Origin: JAJFUI01 sp039698035
GTDB lineage: Bacteria > Planctomycetota > Planctomycetia > Pirellulales > Thermoguttaceae
Reading direction: 5' to 3'
Assembly (NCBI GenBank): GCA_039698035.1
Contig: JBDKSW010000009.1
Span: 248,001 to 312,000, forward strand
Length of the DNA: 64,000 bases
The notes under the pieces were generated by a model. That model was not told the DNA's origin and did no database searches. It saw only the letters and a list, made by a program, of their open reading frames with translations. Positions 8,440 to 17,092 of this stretch are shown piece by piece (the first letter of the stretch is position 1; the number at the start of each line of letters is the position of its first letter). The translations under genes and the position numbers were made by a program.

Positions 8440-8472
8440 CGCTCCCCTCTCCCGACACGCGAGAGGGGAGCG
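8440..8472. repeat. Perfect 12-bp inverted repeat
   Basis: CGCTCCCCTCTC (8440-8451) is exactly complementary to GAGAGGGGAGCG (8461-8472) with a 9-base loop. It sits just after the stop of the gene at 8490-9656, but neither strand has a T tract after it. It may stabilise or attenuate the polycistronic message. Confidence 0.6.
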
Positions 8473-8489
8473 GATGTTTGTCATGATGC

Positions 8490-9656
8490 TTACAGTTGTT
8501 TCACGCAGTCTGAGGAAGCCGGGTGGCTTTCGGCCTCGGCCGGAGCCGCTTCGTCGCACGGCGCGTCCATGGGGCAACCCTCCGCCTTCACCCGCTCGCG
8601 ACGCTCGCTCAGCGGCTTGCGGTAGCAGCCCACGCCAGGACTGGTTCGCTCGACAATTCGTGCATGGGTGGCCGGCTTGGGATAGCTGACGCCGGGCACT
8701 TGCTTCTCATCGATGCGGATCTTCTTCGTCGGGGCCGGGATGTGGACCCGCGTATGGTTTACCATGACGTGCTTCTGAAGGCCGGCGGGGACTCCCATCG
8801 GAACGGACGGCGGTCCAGGCAAGCCGATCGGCGTGCCGCACATCGGCATTCCATATTGCGGCCCATTGACTCCCGCCATGTAGTTGGTCGGCATCGTCGT
8901 CGGGACTCCGACCGGCGTTCCGAGCGGGACGCCCGCCTGGGCTCCGCCGGTGGCATCGTCGCCCTGGGGACACTGATAGGAAGTTCGACTGATTCCACCC
9001 TCGGACGGACGACCGCCTGGGGTTTGCAGATCCTTGTTGCCCAGGCGGACGATCGCCAGGATGGCTCCGCGACGATCGGCTTCGACGATGGGATCGACGC
9101 CGGGGTCGAGTCGGGTGCTCACCAAGGTTTCAACACCGGCCAGCGCGAGTTCTTGGAACTCGGGGTCGGGCAGGTAGATGACCTTGGTCACGAAGTTGCC
9201 GCTTTGGACCTGGTCGAAGTCTTCAGGCGTGAATTGGATGGGAATCGCATTGTGTGCCAGGAACGCTTCGGTGCGAGGCATCACGGACGCGACTTCGATC
9301 GTTGGATACAACTCAACACCAGCCCTTCCGGGGATGTTCGACAGCCGAGTCCGGTAGATGGCCGCCTGCGGGAAGTTGTAGCGAGCGGGGCAGACCAACG
9401 GCTCCGAGTCGAACATGCCGGGGGCGCTGATGTCCCAAACAACCGTCATGCCATCCGGGCCAACGAATTGAAGCTGGGAAGTCATTGCCGGGCCGGGCAC
9501 ATTCGGCTGATACATCATGACGCCAGGTCCGGGGCCATCGACGCCCGGTCCGGGGTGCATCATTGTGCTGGCGGGCGGCAGATTCTGCTTGCACGGCGTC
9601 CGGCAACCCGCGATTAGGACGCATGCAGCTAAAAGAGACACGACAAGAGACCTCAT
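8490..9656 (-). CDS. Exported lipoprotein with proline/glycine-rich segments
   Basis: A 388-residue lipoprotein: MRSLVVSLLAACVLIAGC is a type II signal sequence with lipobox LIAGC. GAGGGGGGA lies before this ATG, so the longer open frame to 9884 is not used. The first third is Pro/Gly/Met-rich (PGPGVDGPGPG). The core (AIYRTRLSNI, GVELYPTIEVASV, FTPEDFDQVQSGNFVTKVIYL) aligns with the downstream paralogue at 7486-8322, including the position of the ILAIVRLG strand. A second low-complexity region rich in Pro, Gly and Met (about 240-310) and a charged Cys-containing tail follow. Function is unknown; it probably belongs to the cell envelope and is first in a three-gene run. Confidence 0.78.
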   Translation of the reverse strand: MRSLVVSLLAACVLIAGCRTPCKQNLPPASTMMHPGPGVDGPGPGVMMYQPNVPGPAMTSQLQFVGPDGMTVVWDISAPGMFDSEPLVCPARYNFPQAAIYRTRLSNIPGRAGVELYPTIEVASVMPRTEAFLAHNAIPIQFTPEDFDQVQSGNFVTKVIYLPDPEFQELALAGVETLVSTRLDPGVDPIVEADRRGAILAIVRLGNKDLQTPGGRPSEGGISRTSYQCPQGDDATGGAQAGVPLGTPVGVPTTMPTNYMAGVNGPQYGMPMCGTPIGLPGPPSVPMGVPAGLQKHVMVNHTRVHIPAPTKKIRIDEKQVPGVSYPKPATHARIVERTSPGVGCYRKPLSERRERVKAEGCPMDAPCDEAAPAEAESHPASSDCVKQL

Positions 9657-10081
9657 AATATCCCCCCTCGAAAAGGCAGCCTCGGCCAAGCCTTGGCTTT
9701 TAATTTGTCTGTGGCGGCCTTGCGCAAGCCGGGCCGGCGCAAGGCAATGTGCCTGGAGTCTATTCGTCGGCCCGGCAGAACACGATTCTTTGGAAAATCC
9801 GGCACGACCGGTAGAATGCGACCAAGTGGTATTGCCGGAAGGGGTCTTGTTAAATTGCCTAGATTGAAGCCCTGGGCATTCCACTGGCCAAACTGGGGAC
9901 GTTCGGTCCGAAATGGTTGCTTCATGCCGGCCCTTCGACGGCGGTCAAGCAATTTTCGCCCTTGACCCTCCCGCCTGGCATCCGCTATTCTTCGCCCCCT
10001 ATTCATACGGAGCCGCCCGGGGCTCCTGTGCAGCGTCTCATCTTGCGCCGATCGACGTTTCACCCTATTGCCAGCGCCATC
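9657..10081. other. Divergent intergenic region
   Basis: These 425 bases separate the minus-strand lipoprotein run from the plus-strand exopolysaccharide cluster. They hold an inverted repeat (GCCTTGCGC 9717-9725 against GCGCAAGGC 9737-9745) and a candidate plus-strand promoter (9962-9991). No gene is supported. Confidence 0.55.
9962..9991 (+). promoter_or_regulatory. Candidate promoter of exopolysaccharide cluster
   Basis: TTGACC (9962-9967), an 18-base spacer and TATTCT (9986-9991). Transcription would start about 85 bases before the exporter gene. Confidence 0.35.
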
Positions 10082-11110
10082 ATGCAGCATCCACCGTCGT
10101 GTCGTGGTTCCGGTTTTTTGCTGCTTCTGCTCATTGCGACGGTGGCTCTTGCGGACGCCGGGTGCGCCGGCCGGGCTTACCGTGCCGGGAACCTGCCACG
10201 CGAGCTGATGGCGCCGCCGACCACCGATCCCCAGTCCATTAACCTCTCGGGGTTGGCGGAGCAGTCCGTCAGCAGCGAGGTGATCCAGCCGGGCGATGTG
10301 CTGGACGTGACGATGGTCACCGACTACACCAAGCTGACCACGACGACCGCCCCGGTCCGCGTGGCGGACGATGGAAGCATCGCCATCCCGTTGGTTGGTC
10401 GTGTCGTGGTCGTCGGCATGGAAATTAAACAGGCCGAGCAGGTCGTCAACGCCGAAAGCATCGCACGCGGTGTGTTTCGCACGCCCTGCATGACGGTTAC
10501 CATGAAACAGTGCCACACCGGGCGCGTGACGGTCGTCGGCGCGGTGAACAGTCCGGGCGTGCGCGACCTGCCGCGCGGCGGCTCATCCCTGATGGCCGCG
10601 CTGCTGGCCTCCGGCGGACTGAGCAAGGACGCCGGCACGGAAGTCGAGATTCGCCACACCGATTCCCGACAAATGCCGCAAGAAGTGATGTACGTGGACT
10701 TGAAGGCCGCGACGGCCGGTACGGTGCGAGTGCCGGAACTCCGCGACGGCGACATCGTTCAGGTGGCCAAGCGGACGTTGCCGCCGGTGTATGTCATTGG
10801 CCTCGTGCGCAAACCGGGCCAGTTTCCGTTTCCGACGAACCAGGAACTCCGCGTGCTGGACGCCCTGGCCCTGGCCGGCGGCGTTTCCAACTCGGCCGCC
10901 GAGGACATTCTGCTGATTCGGCAGCGTCCGGGCGCGTCCGAGCCGGCTCGGATTGCCGTCAGCATCCAGGATGCGAAGAACGGGCGAGACAATTTGACGC
11001 TGGCCCCCGGCGACACGGTTTCGGTCGAGCAAACACCGGCCACGATCGTCGTGGACACCATTCAGACCTTCTTCCGTGTCAGCTTGGGAGGAACCGTCTC
11101 GTGGTTCTAG
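10082..11110 (+). CDS. Polysaccharide biosynthesis/export protein (Wza-like)
   Basis: A 342-residue outer-membrane polysaccharide exporter. The ATG at 10082 gives a lipoprotein signal (hydrophobic GFLLLLLIATVALA, lipobox DAGC); upstream codons of the open frame have no signal-like features. A Poly_export domain follows (SEVIQPGDVLDVTMV, VADDGSIAIPLVGRV) with two SLBB-type segments: RVTVVGAVNSPGVRDLP and VYVIGLVRKPGQFPFP. Proteins of this kind form the outer-membrane channel for capsule or exopolysaccharide. It overlaps the next gene by 10 bases, so translation is probably coupled. No Wzc-type tyrosine kinase or Wzx flippase is in the cluster. Confidence 0.9.
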   Translation: MQHPPSCRGSGFLLLLLIATVALADAGCAGRAYRAGNLPRELMAPPTTDPQSINLSGLAEQSVSSEVIQPGDVLDVTMVTDYTKLTTTTAPVRVADDGSIAIPLVGRVVVVGMEIKQAEQVVNAESIARGVFRTPCMTVTMKQCHTGRVTVVGAVNSPGVRDLPRGGSSLMAALLASGGLSKDAGTEVEIRHTDSRQMPQEVMYVDLKAATAGTVRVPELRDGDIVQVAKRTLPPVYVIGLVRKPGQFPFPTNQELRVLDALALAGGVSNSAAEDILLIRQRPGASEPARIAVSIQDAKNGRDNLTLAPGDTVSVEQTPATIVVDTIQTFFRVSLGGTVSWF

Positions 11111-13836
11111 GCGATGAGAACACCGGGCGACGGAACGGGAGATCCCACGCGTCATGTCTCGGCGGACCGTCTGCTTCCACCCCGCTCGATCGCTTTCTGC
11201 TGCGAATCGTCGATGGCTGTCTGGCCGGGGTGATCTTCGTCGTTCCATTGCTGATGGGCGGCCGGCATGCGATTGGGCAACTCGCCCTGACCGTGCTGGC
11301 GGTCGCGGCGGCTTGGGCCTGGTCTGCACACCGTTGGTTCGCCTCGCATCAGCCCGGGCACTCTGCCGGCGCAACACCCCTACCGCTTCGCGATTACGTG
11401 GCGCCCATTCTCATCTTGACGCTGGGCGCGGCGCTGTTGTTGGTGCAGACGGCCCACTTGCCGGCGTGGCTTTTCGCGCGGCTGTCGCCCAACGCGGCCA
11501 GCCTGTTGCCGCTCTGGCATGAAGGCGATGTGGGGCTGGGCGCCTGGTCGTGTCTCTCGATGACGCCAGCCGAAACGGCCGCCTCTCTGGTCGTTTTCCT
11601 CGATTACGGGCTGCTTTTCTTGGTGGCCTCGCAACGGATCCGCTGCGTTGAGCACGTCGAGCGGCTCTTGCGGTGGTGCGCCTTGTCGACGGTCGTCGTA
11701 GCCATGCTGGGCATCGCCCAACTGGTAGCCGGCGACGGCCGATTCTTCTGGTTCTACGAGCATCCCCTGGCGACCGCGTCGGATGTGGCAAAAGGCAGCT
11801 TCACCAATCGCAACCATTTCGCTCAGTTCCTCGCGTTGGGGATCGGGCCGCTCATCTGGTGGCTTCAAGACGCGCTGCGTCACCGCCGACGTGGCGAGAT
11901 GACGGTCTACTGGCTCGGCCTCGCGCTGGGCGTCGTCTTGTTCGCTGGCCTGCTGTCGCTCTCGCGGGGCGGCATGGCGGCCATACTCTTGGCGGCCGTT
12001 GTCGCCACCGCGCTGTGCTGGCGCGGCGGAGCCTCGGGCGGCCGGTTGCTGGCGGCCCTCGGCGCTGCCGTCGTGCTGATCGGCGTCTCGCTGTGGATCT
12101 TTGGCCTCGACCGCGTCAGCGACCGTATCGAGGACTTTTCGGCTGGCTCCATCGATCGGCTGGATCAGTCGGCCGGCCGCAGGACAATTTGGGCCGCGAC
12201 TCTCAAGGCGATCCCGAACTTCTTGCCGTTGGGGTCGGGGGCCGGAAGTTTCTGCGACGTCCATCCGATGTACACGAACGTCCTGGCGGATGACGATCGC
12301 GACGCCACACATGCCGAAAACGGTCCGCTGCAAGTCACATTGGAGAACGGCGCGGCGGGCGCCCTGCTGCTCGTCGCGGGAATAGCCGTGTGTGGCTGCT
12401 GGTGTGCCGGTGGCATTGGACGCCGTGTGCCCGGTCGGTTGAAGGTCTGCGCCGGCGCCTGTACGGCTAGCTTGGTCGCGTCCGTTGCGCACTCTTTGGT
12501 GGATTTCGTTTGGTACGTGCCGGCCTGCACCGCCCTCGTGGTGTTGTTCGCCGCGTGTGCGATGCGGATTCGGCGAATGACGCGTTGCGAAGCCGACGCA
12601 ATCGCGACGGTCGCCGTGCCGGCGACGGTGAAACGGCCCCGTTTTTCTGCGGCCGTGTCGGCGGCCGCGTTCGTGCTGCTCGCCGGCGTGGGCGTCTGGA
12701 TGATCGGCAATCGGATCGGTCCGGCGATGGCGCAATCGGATTTCGACCGGTTCATGGTCGAGTATCGGGCGGCCAAGACCAAAACGCCCGACGGCGCGTT
12801 GGCCGATCCGGTCGACGAGGAGACGCTCCTGCATTGGGTGTCGTGCTTGGAAAGCGTCATTTGTTGGGAGCCGACGCATTGCGCGGCGCACTTGCGGTTG
12901 GCCGAAATCCACCGGCGACTGTTCGAGAAGTTGCAGGTGACGAGCGTCAATCAGATGCCGTTGCAGCACATTGCCGATGCGGTGCGGCAGCAGCAGTTCC
13001 CAAGCCGCGAGGCTCTGGTTGCCTGGCTCACGGTGGCCATCGGTCCGCACTGGAAACACTTGGAGTCGGCGCTCGATCATGCGAGGCAGGCGCTCGATCT
13101 CGGTCCATTGCGCGGCCGCGCGTACCTCGTTCTGGCCGAATTGTCGTTCCTCCGCGGCGACCAGGGATCGCTTGCCGAGGCGTGCCTCGACCAGGCGCTT
13201 CGCGTGCGGCCGCTGGATGGCGCGGTCCTTTGGGCCGCGTCGCAGAAGGCCTCGCTGGCCGGCAACCCGTCCCAAGCGATGAAGTACGCGAAGCTGGCCT
13301 TTCAATCCGGTCCTCGCGGCCGGCGGCAAGTCATTGCCGGGCTGGTCGCCGGGACGCCCACGGAAGGCCTGCCGGGCCTGATCGACTCGATGATGGCCGA
13401 GTTTCATCCAGACTACGACGCCCTGAAGTTTCTGTACGGCGTCTGCGCACCCCGCGGCACCGTCGAGCAGTTGACGCCGTTGATTCGCCGCTGCGCGGAG
13501 CAAGCGGAAGTCGAGTCGCGAAAACCACACCTTGTCGCTCCCGCTCGTGCGTGGATGGAGGCCCACGCTTTCTACGCTCGGATCGGGGAACATGAAGCCG
13601 CGTTGCGATGCGTCCGGAAGGCCGTGGACTGCGAGATTGGCAACTACGAATTTCGGCGGCAGTTGGGGCTCTATCTCTTACACCAACACTTGTACCGCGA
13701 GGCCGAGTCGCACTTGCGATGGTGCCAGGATCGCATGCCGAGCGATCGGGCGATTGCCGGCGCGGTCCGCGACGCCTTGCGGGGGCGGCTCGACGCCGAG
13801 GCGCGTTCAGCTTCGCAAAAGGCACAGCTCGAATGA
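11101..13836 (+). CDS. O-antigen ligase/polymerase with C-terminal TPR-like region
   Basis: A 911-residue protein. GTG at 11101 is chosen because GGGAGGA ends 8 bases before it and it overlaps the exporter stop. The first ~590 residues hold about ten to twelve membrane helices and the Wzy_C/O-antigen ligase pattern: SFTNRNHFAQFLALG, LSLSRGG and the loop GSGAGSFCDVHP with the conserved HAENGPLQ. The remaining ~310 residues are soluble and rich in helical repeats (LDHARQALDLGPLRGRAYL, LAEACLDQALRVRPLDGAV). The enzyme would polymerise or ligate undecaprenyl-linked glycans on the periplasmic face. It overlaps the next gene at ATGA. Exact substrate unknown. Confidence 0.88.
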   Translation: MVLGDENTGRRNGRSHASCLGGPSASTPLDRFLLRIVDGCLAGVIFVVPLLMGGRHAIGQLALTVLAVAAAWAWSAHRWFASHQPGHSAGATPLPLRDYVAPILILTLGAALLLVQTAHLPAWLFARLSPNAASLLPLWHEGDVGLGAWSCLSMTPAETAASLVVFLDYGLLFLVASQRIRCVEHVERLLRWCALSTVVVAMLGIAQLVAGDGRFFWFYEHPLATASDVAKGSFTNRNHFAQFLALGIGPLIWWLQDALRHRRRGEMTVYWLGLALGVVLFAGLLSLSRGGMAAILLAAVVATALCWRGGASGGRLLAALGAAVVLIGVSLWIFGLDRVSDRIEDFSAGSIDRLDQSAGRRTIWAATLKAIPNFLPLGSGAGSFCDVHPMYTNVLADDDRDATHAENGPLQVTLENGAAGALLLVAGIAVCGCWCAGGIGRRVPGRLKVCAGACTASLVASVAHSLVDFVWYVPACTALVVLFAACAMRIRRMTRCEADAIATVAVPATVKRPRFSAAVSAAAFVLLAGVGVWMIGNRIGPAMAQSDFDRFMVEYRAAKTKTPDGALADPVDEETLLHWVSCLESVICWEPTHCAAHLRLAEIHRRLFEKLQVTSVNQMPLQHIADAVRQQQFPSREALVAWLTVAIGPHWKHLESALDHARQALDLGPLRGRAYLVLAELSFLRGDQGSLAEACLDQALRVRPLDGAVLWAASQKASLAGNPSQAMKYAKLAFQSGPRGRRQVIAGLVAGTPTEGLPGLIDSMMAEFHPDYDALKFLYGVCAPRGTVEQLTPLIRRCAEQAEVESRKPHLVAPARAWMEAHAFYARIGEHEAALRCVRKAVDCEIGNYEFRRQLGLYLLHQHLYREAESHLRWCQDRMPSDRAIAGAVRDALRGRLDAEARSASQKAQLE

Positions 13837-14648
13837 CCGAACCGTTTGTTGATATTCATTGCCACCTGCTCCCGGAACTGGACGACGGCGCGGCCAGCCT
13901 CGACGAGGCGCTCGCGATGGCCGAAATGGCCGTCGGCGACGGGACGGGGACGATTGTCGCCACGCCGCACCAACTGGGCAATCATGCCGACAACTCGGCG
14001 TCGGCCATCTTGGCCGCAACCGAGCGACTGCAATCGACCATCGATCGGCGCGGGTTGCGCCTGCGCGTGTTGTCGGGCGCCGATGTGCGAATCGAGCCGG
14101 ACCTGGTCGGCAAGATTCGCCGAGGCGAGGTCATGACGTTGGCCAACCATCGGCGGCACGTCCTGCTCGAGCTGCCGCACGAGGTCTATTTTCCACTGGA
14201 CGGGTTGCTGGCCGAGTTGAACGCCGCCGGTCTGGTAGGCATCTTATCGCACCCCGAACGCAACGTGGCCTTGATGAAGCAGCCCGGGACGCTTCGTCCG
14301 CTGGTCGAGCGGGGCTGCTTGATGCAGGTGACGGCCGGCAGTTTGACGGGCCTGTTTGGCTCGCGGGTCGAGCAGTTTGCGGTTTGGCTGGTCGAGCAGG
14401 GCCTGGTCCACTTCGTCGCCAGCGATGCGCACGGGACGAGGAATCGCACGCCAGGGCTCAGCGAGGCTTTTGGGCGAGTTGCCAAACTGGCCGGACAAGA
14501 GACCGCGTTGGACTGTTTCTGTCGCCATCCGTCGCGGGTCGCGGCGGGCCAGGACGTGCGGCATCGAGCGCGTGGGTCGCTGCCCGCCCGACGGGGCTGG
14601 TTTGGTCGGAACTTTGTTTCAGGACTGTTGGGGACGCGGACGATATAG
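13833..14648 (+). CDS. CpsB/CapC-type tyrosine-protein phosphatase (PHP domain)
   Basis: A 271-residue PHP-fold metal-dependent phosphatase. Metal ligands are visible in DIHCHLLPELDDGA (residues 7-20), VATPHQ, LSHPER and the C-terminal FVASDAHG. In capsule loci this family dephosphorylates the tyrosine kinase that controls polymer length; here no such kinase is in the cluster, so its target may be encoded elsewhere. The ATG overlaps the polymerase stop by four bases (ATGA), which makes translational coupling likely. The last ~45 residues are basic and less conserved. Assignment to the CpsB/CapC family is firm; the true substrate is not known. Confidence 0.86.
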   Translation: MTEPFVDIHCHLLPELDDGAASLDEALAMAEMAVGDGTGTIVATPHQLGNHADNSASAILAATERLQSTIDRRGLRLRVLSGADVRIEPDLVGKIRRGEVMTLANHRRHVLLELPHEVYFPLDGLLAELNAAGLVGILSHPERNVALMKQPGTLRPLVERGCLMQVTAGSLTGLFGSRVEQFAVWLVEQGLVHFVASDAHGTRNRTPGLSEAFGRVAKLAGQETALDCFCRHPSRVAAGQDVRHRARGSLPARRGWFGRNFVSGLLGTRTI

Positions 14649-14745
14649 GGATTGGTGCGTCGGCTCTCGTCACGGGGGCGAGACAGGTCCGGGCACGGAT
14701 GCCTGGCAATCTGGGCAGACTGAAAAACGCTTTCAGGAGATGGCA

Positions 14746-15246
14746 ATGAGGACCGGAAGACTGATTCGCGGAGTGATGGTCTCACTGGCGGCACTCGGGA
14801 TGTGCTTGCCGCAAGTCACGTTGGCTTCCGGGCAGGCTGCTGCGCCGGCGGTCGTCGACATCGCACTGGCCGACGGCGGCGTCCTCCAAGGCCAAGTGGT
14901 TGATCTGCAGGGAGGTCACGTGGCGAACGTCCCCGTTTCCGTGAAGGCCGCGGATCGAGAGGTTGCCCAAGCCGTTACGACGGCCGACGGGCGTTTCTCG
15001 GTTCAGGGTCTCCGTGGCGGCGTTTATCAGGTTGCCGCTGGCGAAGGCCAAGGCGTCTATCGCCTTTGGTCGTCGAACACGGCGCCGCCGTCCGCTCAGA
15101 AGGGCGCCGTCGTTTACACCCAAAACGCGCAGCCTCGTAGCGGCCTCAAGATGTTCCTGACGAACCCGATCGTGATCGCCGGCATCGTCGCCACCGCGAT
15201 CGCCGTACCCGTCGCATTGGCGAACTCCGGCTCCAGCAGCCCGTGA
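14746..15246 (+). CDS. Secreted protein with carboxypeptidase-regulatory-like domain
   Basis: A 166-residue exported protein. AGGAG lies six bases before the ATG at 14746. A signal peptide (GVMVSLAALGMCLPQVTLA) is followed by a short beta-sandwich of the CarboxypepD_reg type: LQGQVVDLQGGHVANVPVSV and TTADGRFSVQGLRGGVYQV. A C-terminal transmembrane helix (NPIVIAGIVATAIAVPVALA) ends the protein. The arrangement suggests a small envelope protein displayed between two membranes. It follows the CpsB-type phosphatase by 97 bases and precedes a hairpin, so it is probably the last gene of the exopolysaccharide cluster. No enzymatic function is suggested. Confidence 0.75.
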   Translation: MRTGRLIRGVMVSLAALGMCLPQVTLASGQAAAPAVVDIALADGGVLQGQVVDLQGGHVANVPVSVKAADREVAQAVTTADGRFSVQGLRGGVYQVAAGEGQGVYRLWSSNTAPPSAQKGAVVYTQNAQPRSGLKMFLTNPIVIAGIVATAIAVPVALANSGSSSP

Positions 15247-15279
15247 CGTTTGCCTTCGCTCGAATCCAAATCCAACAAT

Positions 15280-15306
15280 CATGCCCACGCTTGTCGCGTG
15301 GGCATG
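15280..15306 (+). terminator. Hairpin between convergent genes
   Basis: CATGCCCACGC (15280-15290) pairs perfectly with GCGTGGGCATG (15296-15306) over a 5-base loop and is followed by TTCGTTTC. It probably ends the exopolysaccharide transcript, and its stem could also slow the opposing sigma-factor transcript. Confidence 0.65.
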
Positions 15307-15313
15307 TTCGTTT

Positions 15314-16753
15314 CTAGACGCCCGCCGCGGCCGTCGGATCCACGGCTGGCAAGCGAACGAGCGGCGGCCGATCGACAAAGTCGGCCAGCCTTCGGGCGTG
15401 CGCGGGTTGCTGCAGTTTGCGAATTGCCTCGGATTCAATCTGCCGGATTCTCTCTCGGGTAACGGAAAATATCCGGCCGACTTCCGAAAGCGTGTAGGCG
15501 CAACCATCCGAAAGCCCATAGCGAAGCCGGATGATCTCACGCTCGCGATAATTGAGCGAGTCCAGGGCTTCGGCAATTGTCTGGCGCAGCGCGTCCTGGT
15601 TCAGTCCAACCAGCGGGTCTTCACGACGCTCGTCGGGAAGCAGTTCGCCGAGGTAGTTGTCGCTCTCGTCGCCATAGGGCTCGTCGAGCGAGAGCATTCG
15701 GCGGTTCGCGCGGAGCGCCCGCCCGGTCGCGGCAACCGACAGCCCGGCGGCGTGTGCAGTGTCTTCGAGCGTGGGGCGGCCCTTGCGGTGTTGGGTGACT
15801 CGGCGGCCCGCCTCGAGCACTTTCTCGACGGTGCCAAGCATGTGGACCGGCACGCGGATCGTCCGGCTGTGATCGGCAATCGCACGGCTAATGGCTTGGC
15901 GAATCCACCAGGTTGCGTAGGTGGAGAACTTGAAGCCCCGGCTGCTCTCGAACTTGTCCACGGCTCGCATGAGCCCCGTGTTCCCCTCCTGAATCAGGTC
16001 GAGGAAACTGATGCCGCGGTTTCGATAGCGTTTGGCGATCGCCACGACAAGCCGAAGGTTGGCCGCTGACAGCTTGTGCCGGGCCGCGTCGTGCGTCTCC
16101 TGAACCGCGGCGATGCGGGCCAGCCGACTGCGGAGCGTCCGTCGGGTGTCGTGCGTGGTTCGCATCAGACGGCGCAGCTCCTTGGCAAGCTGGGCCGTGT
16201 GCTCGGGGTCGGCCGCCGCACCGTCAGTGCGCGCTTGGGCCAACTCGTGAACAAGCGTGTCCATCCGTCGCGAGATCTCTCGCAATTTGCTGACGACGAC
16301 GCCCAGAAGCTGGCGGCGGACGGGCGTCTCTTCGATCAGACGGATGGCCTTCGCGCGACGCAGGAGCAGACGCCGTCGAACGCGGCGGCGATGCTCGGGC
16401 GAGTGACGTCCGCGGGCCATCATCGTTTGGAAATCGATCCGATTCCGTCGCAAGAGGTCGCCCAGCGTGCGCAGATTGGGTCCCACGAGCGCCAAAAGAC
16501 GTTGCCGCAGGTCGCTGTTGCTCAACGAGCCCTCGCAGATCAGTTCGATTCGGGCTTTGCCGGCAACCACTCTTTGCAGCAGGGATACGGCCGCCTGAAG
16601 TACATAATCGCTGCTCAGCAGCGCGCGACGGAGGTGGCCCCTGCTCACTTCAATCCGCTGCGCCGCCTGCAATTCGTCGCTTCGGCCCAGCAGCGAAGTG
16701 CTGCTCATCTGCGTCAGATAAAGCTGAACCGGATCGGACGTCGTGGCGTCCAT
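15314..16753 (-). CDS. RNA polymerase sigma-70 factor (RpoD/SigA-like)
   Basis: A 479-residue sigma factor. Region 1.2 is DPVQLYLTQMSSTSLL. Region 2 (about 227-303) contains LVVAIAKRYRNRGISFLDL, FKFSTYATWWIRQAI and the core-binding and -10 recognition residues. Region 3 follows, and region 4 (about 400-450) carries YREREIIRLRYGL and the helix-turn-helix TRERIRQIESEAIRKL. A basic non-conserved stretch of about 150 residues separates regions 1.2 and 2. The ATG at 16753 is preferred over an upstream TTG because AGGTGA precedes it. This may be the housekeeping factor or a close group 2 relative. It is convergent with the exopolysaccharide cluster; regulation of that cluster is not shown. Confidence 0.9.
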   Translation of the reverse strand: MDATTSDPVQLYLTQMSSTSLLGRSDELQAAQRIEVSRGHLRRALLSSDYVLQAAVSLLQRVVAGKARIELICEGSLSNSDLRQRLLALVGPNLRTLGDLLRRNRIDFQTMMARGRHSPEHRRRVRRRLLLRRAKAIRLIEETPVRRQLLGVVVSKLREISRRMDTLVHELAQARTDGAAADPEHTAQLAKELRRLMRTTHDTRRTLRSRLARIAAVQETHDAARHKLSAANLRLVVAIAKRYRNRGISFLDLIQEGNTGLMRAVDKFESSRGFKFSTYATWWIRQAISRAIADHSRTIRVPVHMLGTVEKVLEAGRRVTQHRKGRPTLEDTAHAAGLSVAATGRALRANRRMLSLDEPYGDESDNYLGELLPDERREDPLVGLNQDALRQTIAEALDSLNYREREIIRLRYGLSDGCAYTLSEVGRIFSVTRERIRQIESEAIRKLQQPAHARRLADFVDRPPLVRLPAVDPTAAAGV

Positions 16754-17092
16754 TCTCTTCACCTGTTCCACGCACAAAGAAAAGACAAAAACAAACTACC
16801 CAACGTCATTACGAACGCCGGCAGGCTGCGGTTCGGGCGTGGCGGCACGCATTTTCGCGGCAGAACCACAAACTCATCCCAAGGTGCCACCCCTGGGCGA
16901 GGCGAAAAATCTCGCAACGAAGCGCAACCGCCTTCAGGACAACGAGATCCGTCGCTATGCCCGGGGCGATAGCACGCCCATCGGCGGCAAAGCTGAACCT
17001 TGGGGGTCGTCCTGCCGCCAGAGTCGCCAGAGAGGGGCCACGCCGTTTTTTCGCAGGCCCGAACCGTCTGGAAGCATTCGCCGGTCGCTGCC
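16754..17092. other. Intergenic region between sigma factor and permease
   Basis: These 339 bases contain the sigma-factor leader and the downstream region of the permease. Inspection showed no gene, clear promoter or strong terminator; the GGCGGCA/TGCCGCC pair at 16983-17019 has too long a loop to count. Confidence 0.5.

Noticed and set aside
8440..8472. Perfect 12-bp hairpin as a Rho-independent terminator
   Set aside because: No T tract follows on either strand, so it is listed as a repeat only.
8323..8577. N-terminal extension of the second exported protein
   Set aside because: It reads through a perfect inverted repeat and an intergenic segment, and has no signal peptide; the ATG at 8322 gives one.
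9657..9884. Upstream extension of the first lipoprotein
   Set aside because: The lipoprotein signal with its own ribosome site begins at 9656; codons before it read as intergenic sequence.
9917..10081. Earlier start for the Wza-like exporter
   Set aside because: The lipoprotein signal begins at 10082; upstream residues have no signal features.
11380..13593. Very long antisense frame (737 codons) opposite the O-antigen ligase gene
   Set aside because: High GC produces long shadow frames; the plus strand encodes a clear ligase/TPR protein and the antisense product looks like nothing known.
16983..17019. GGCGGCA/TGCCGCC inverted repeat as terminator of the purine permease
   Set aside because: The loop is 23 bases and no T tract follows.
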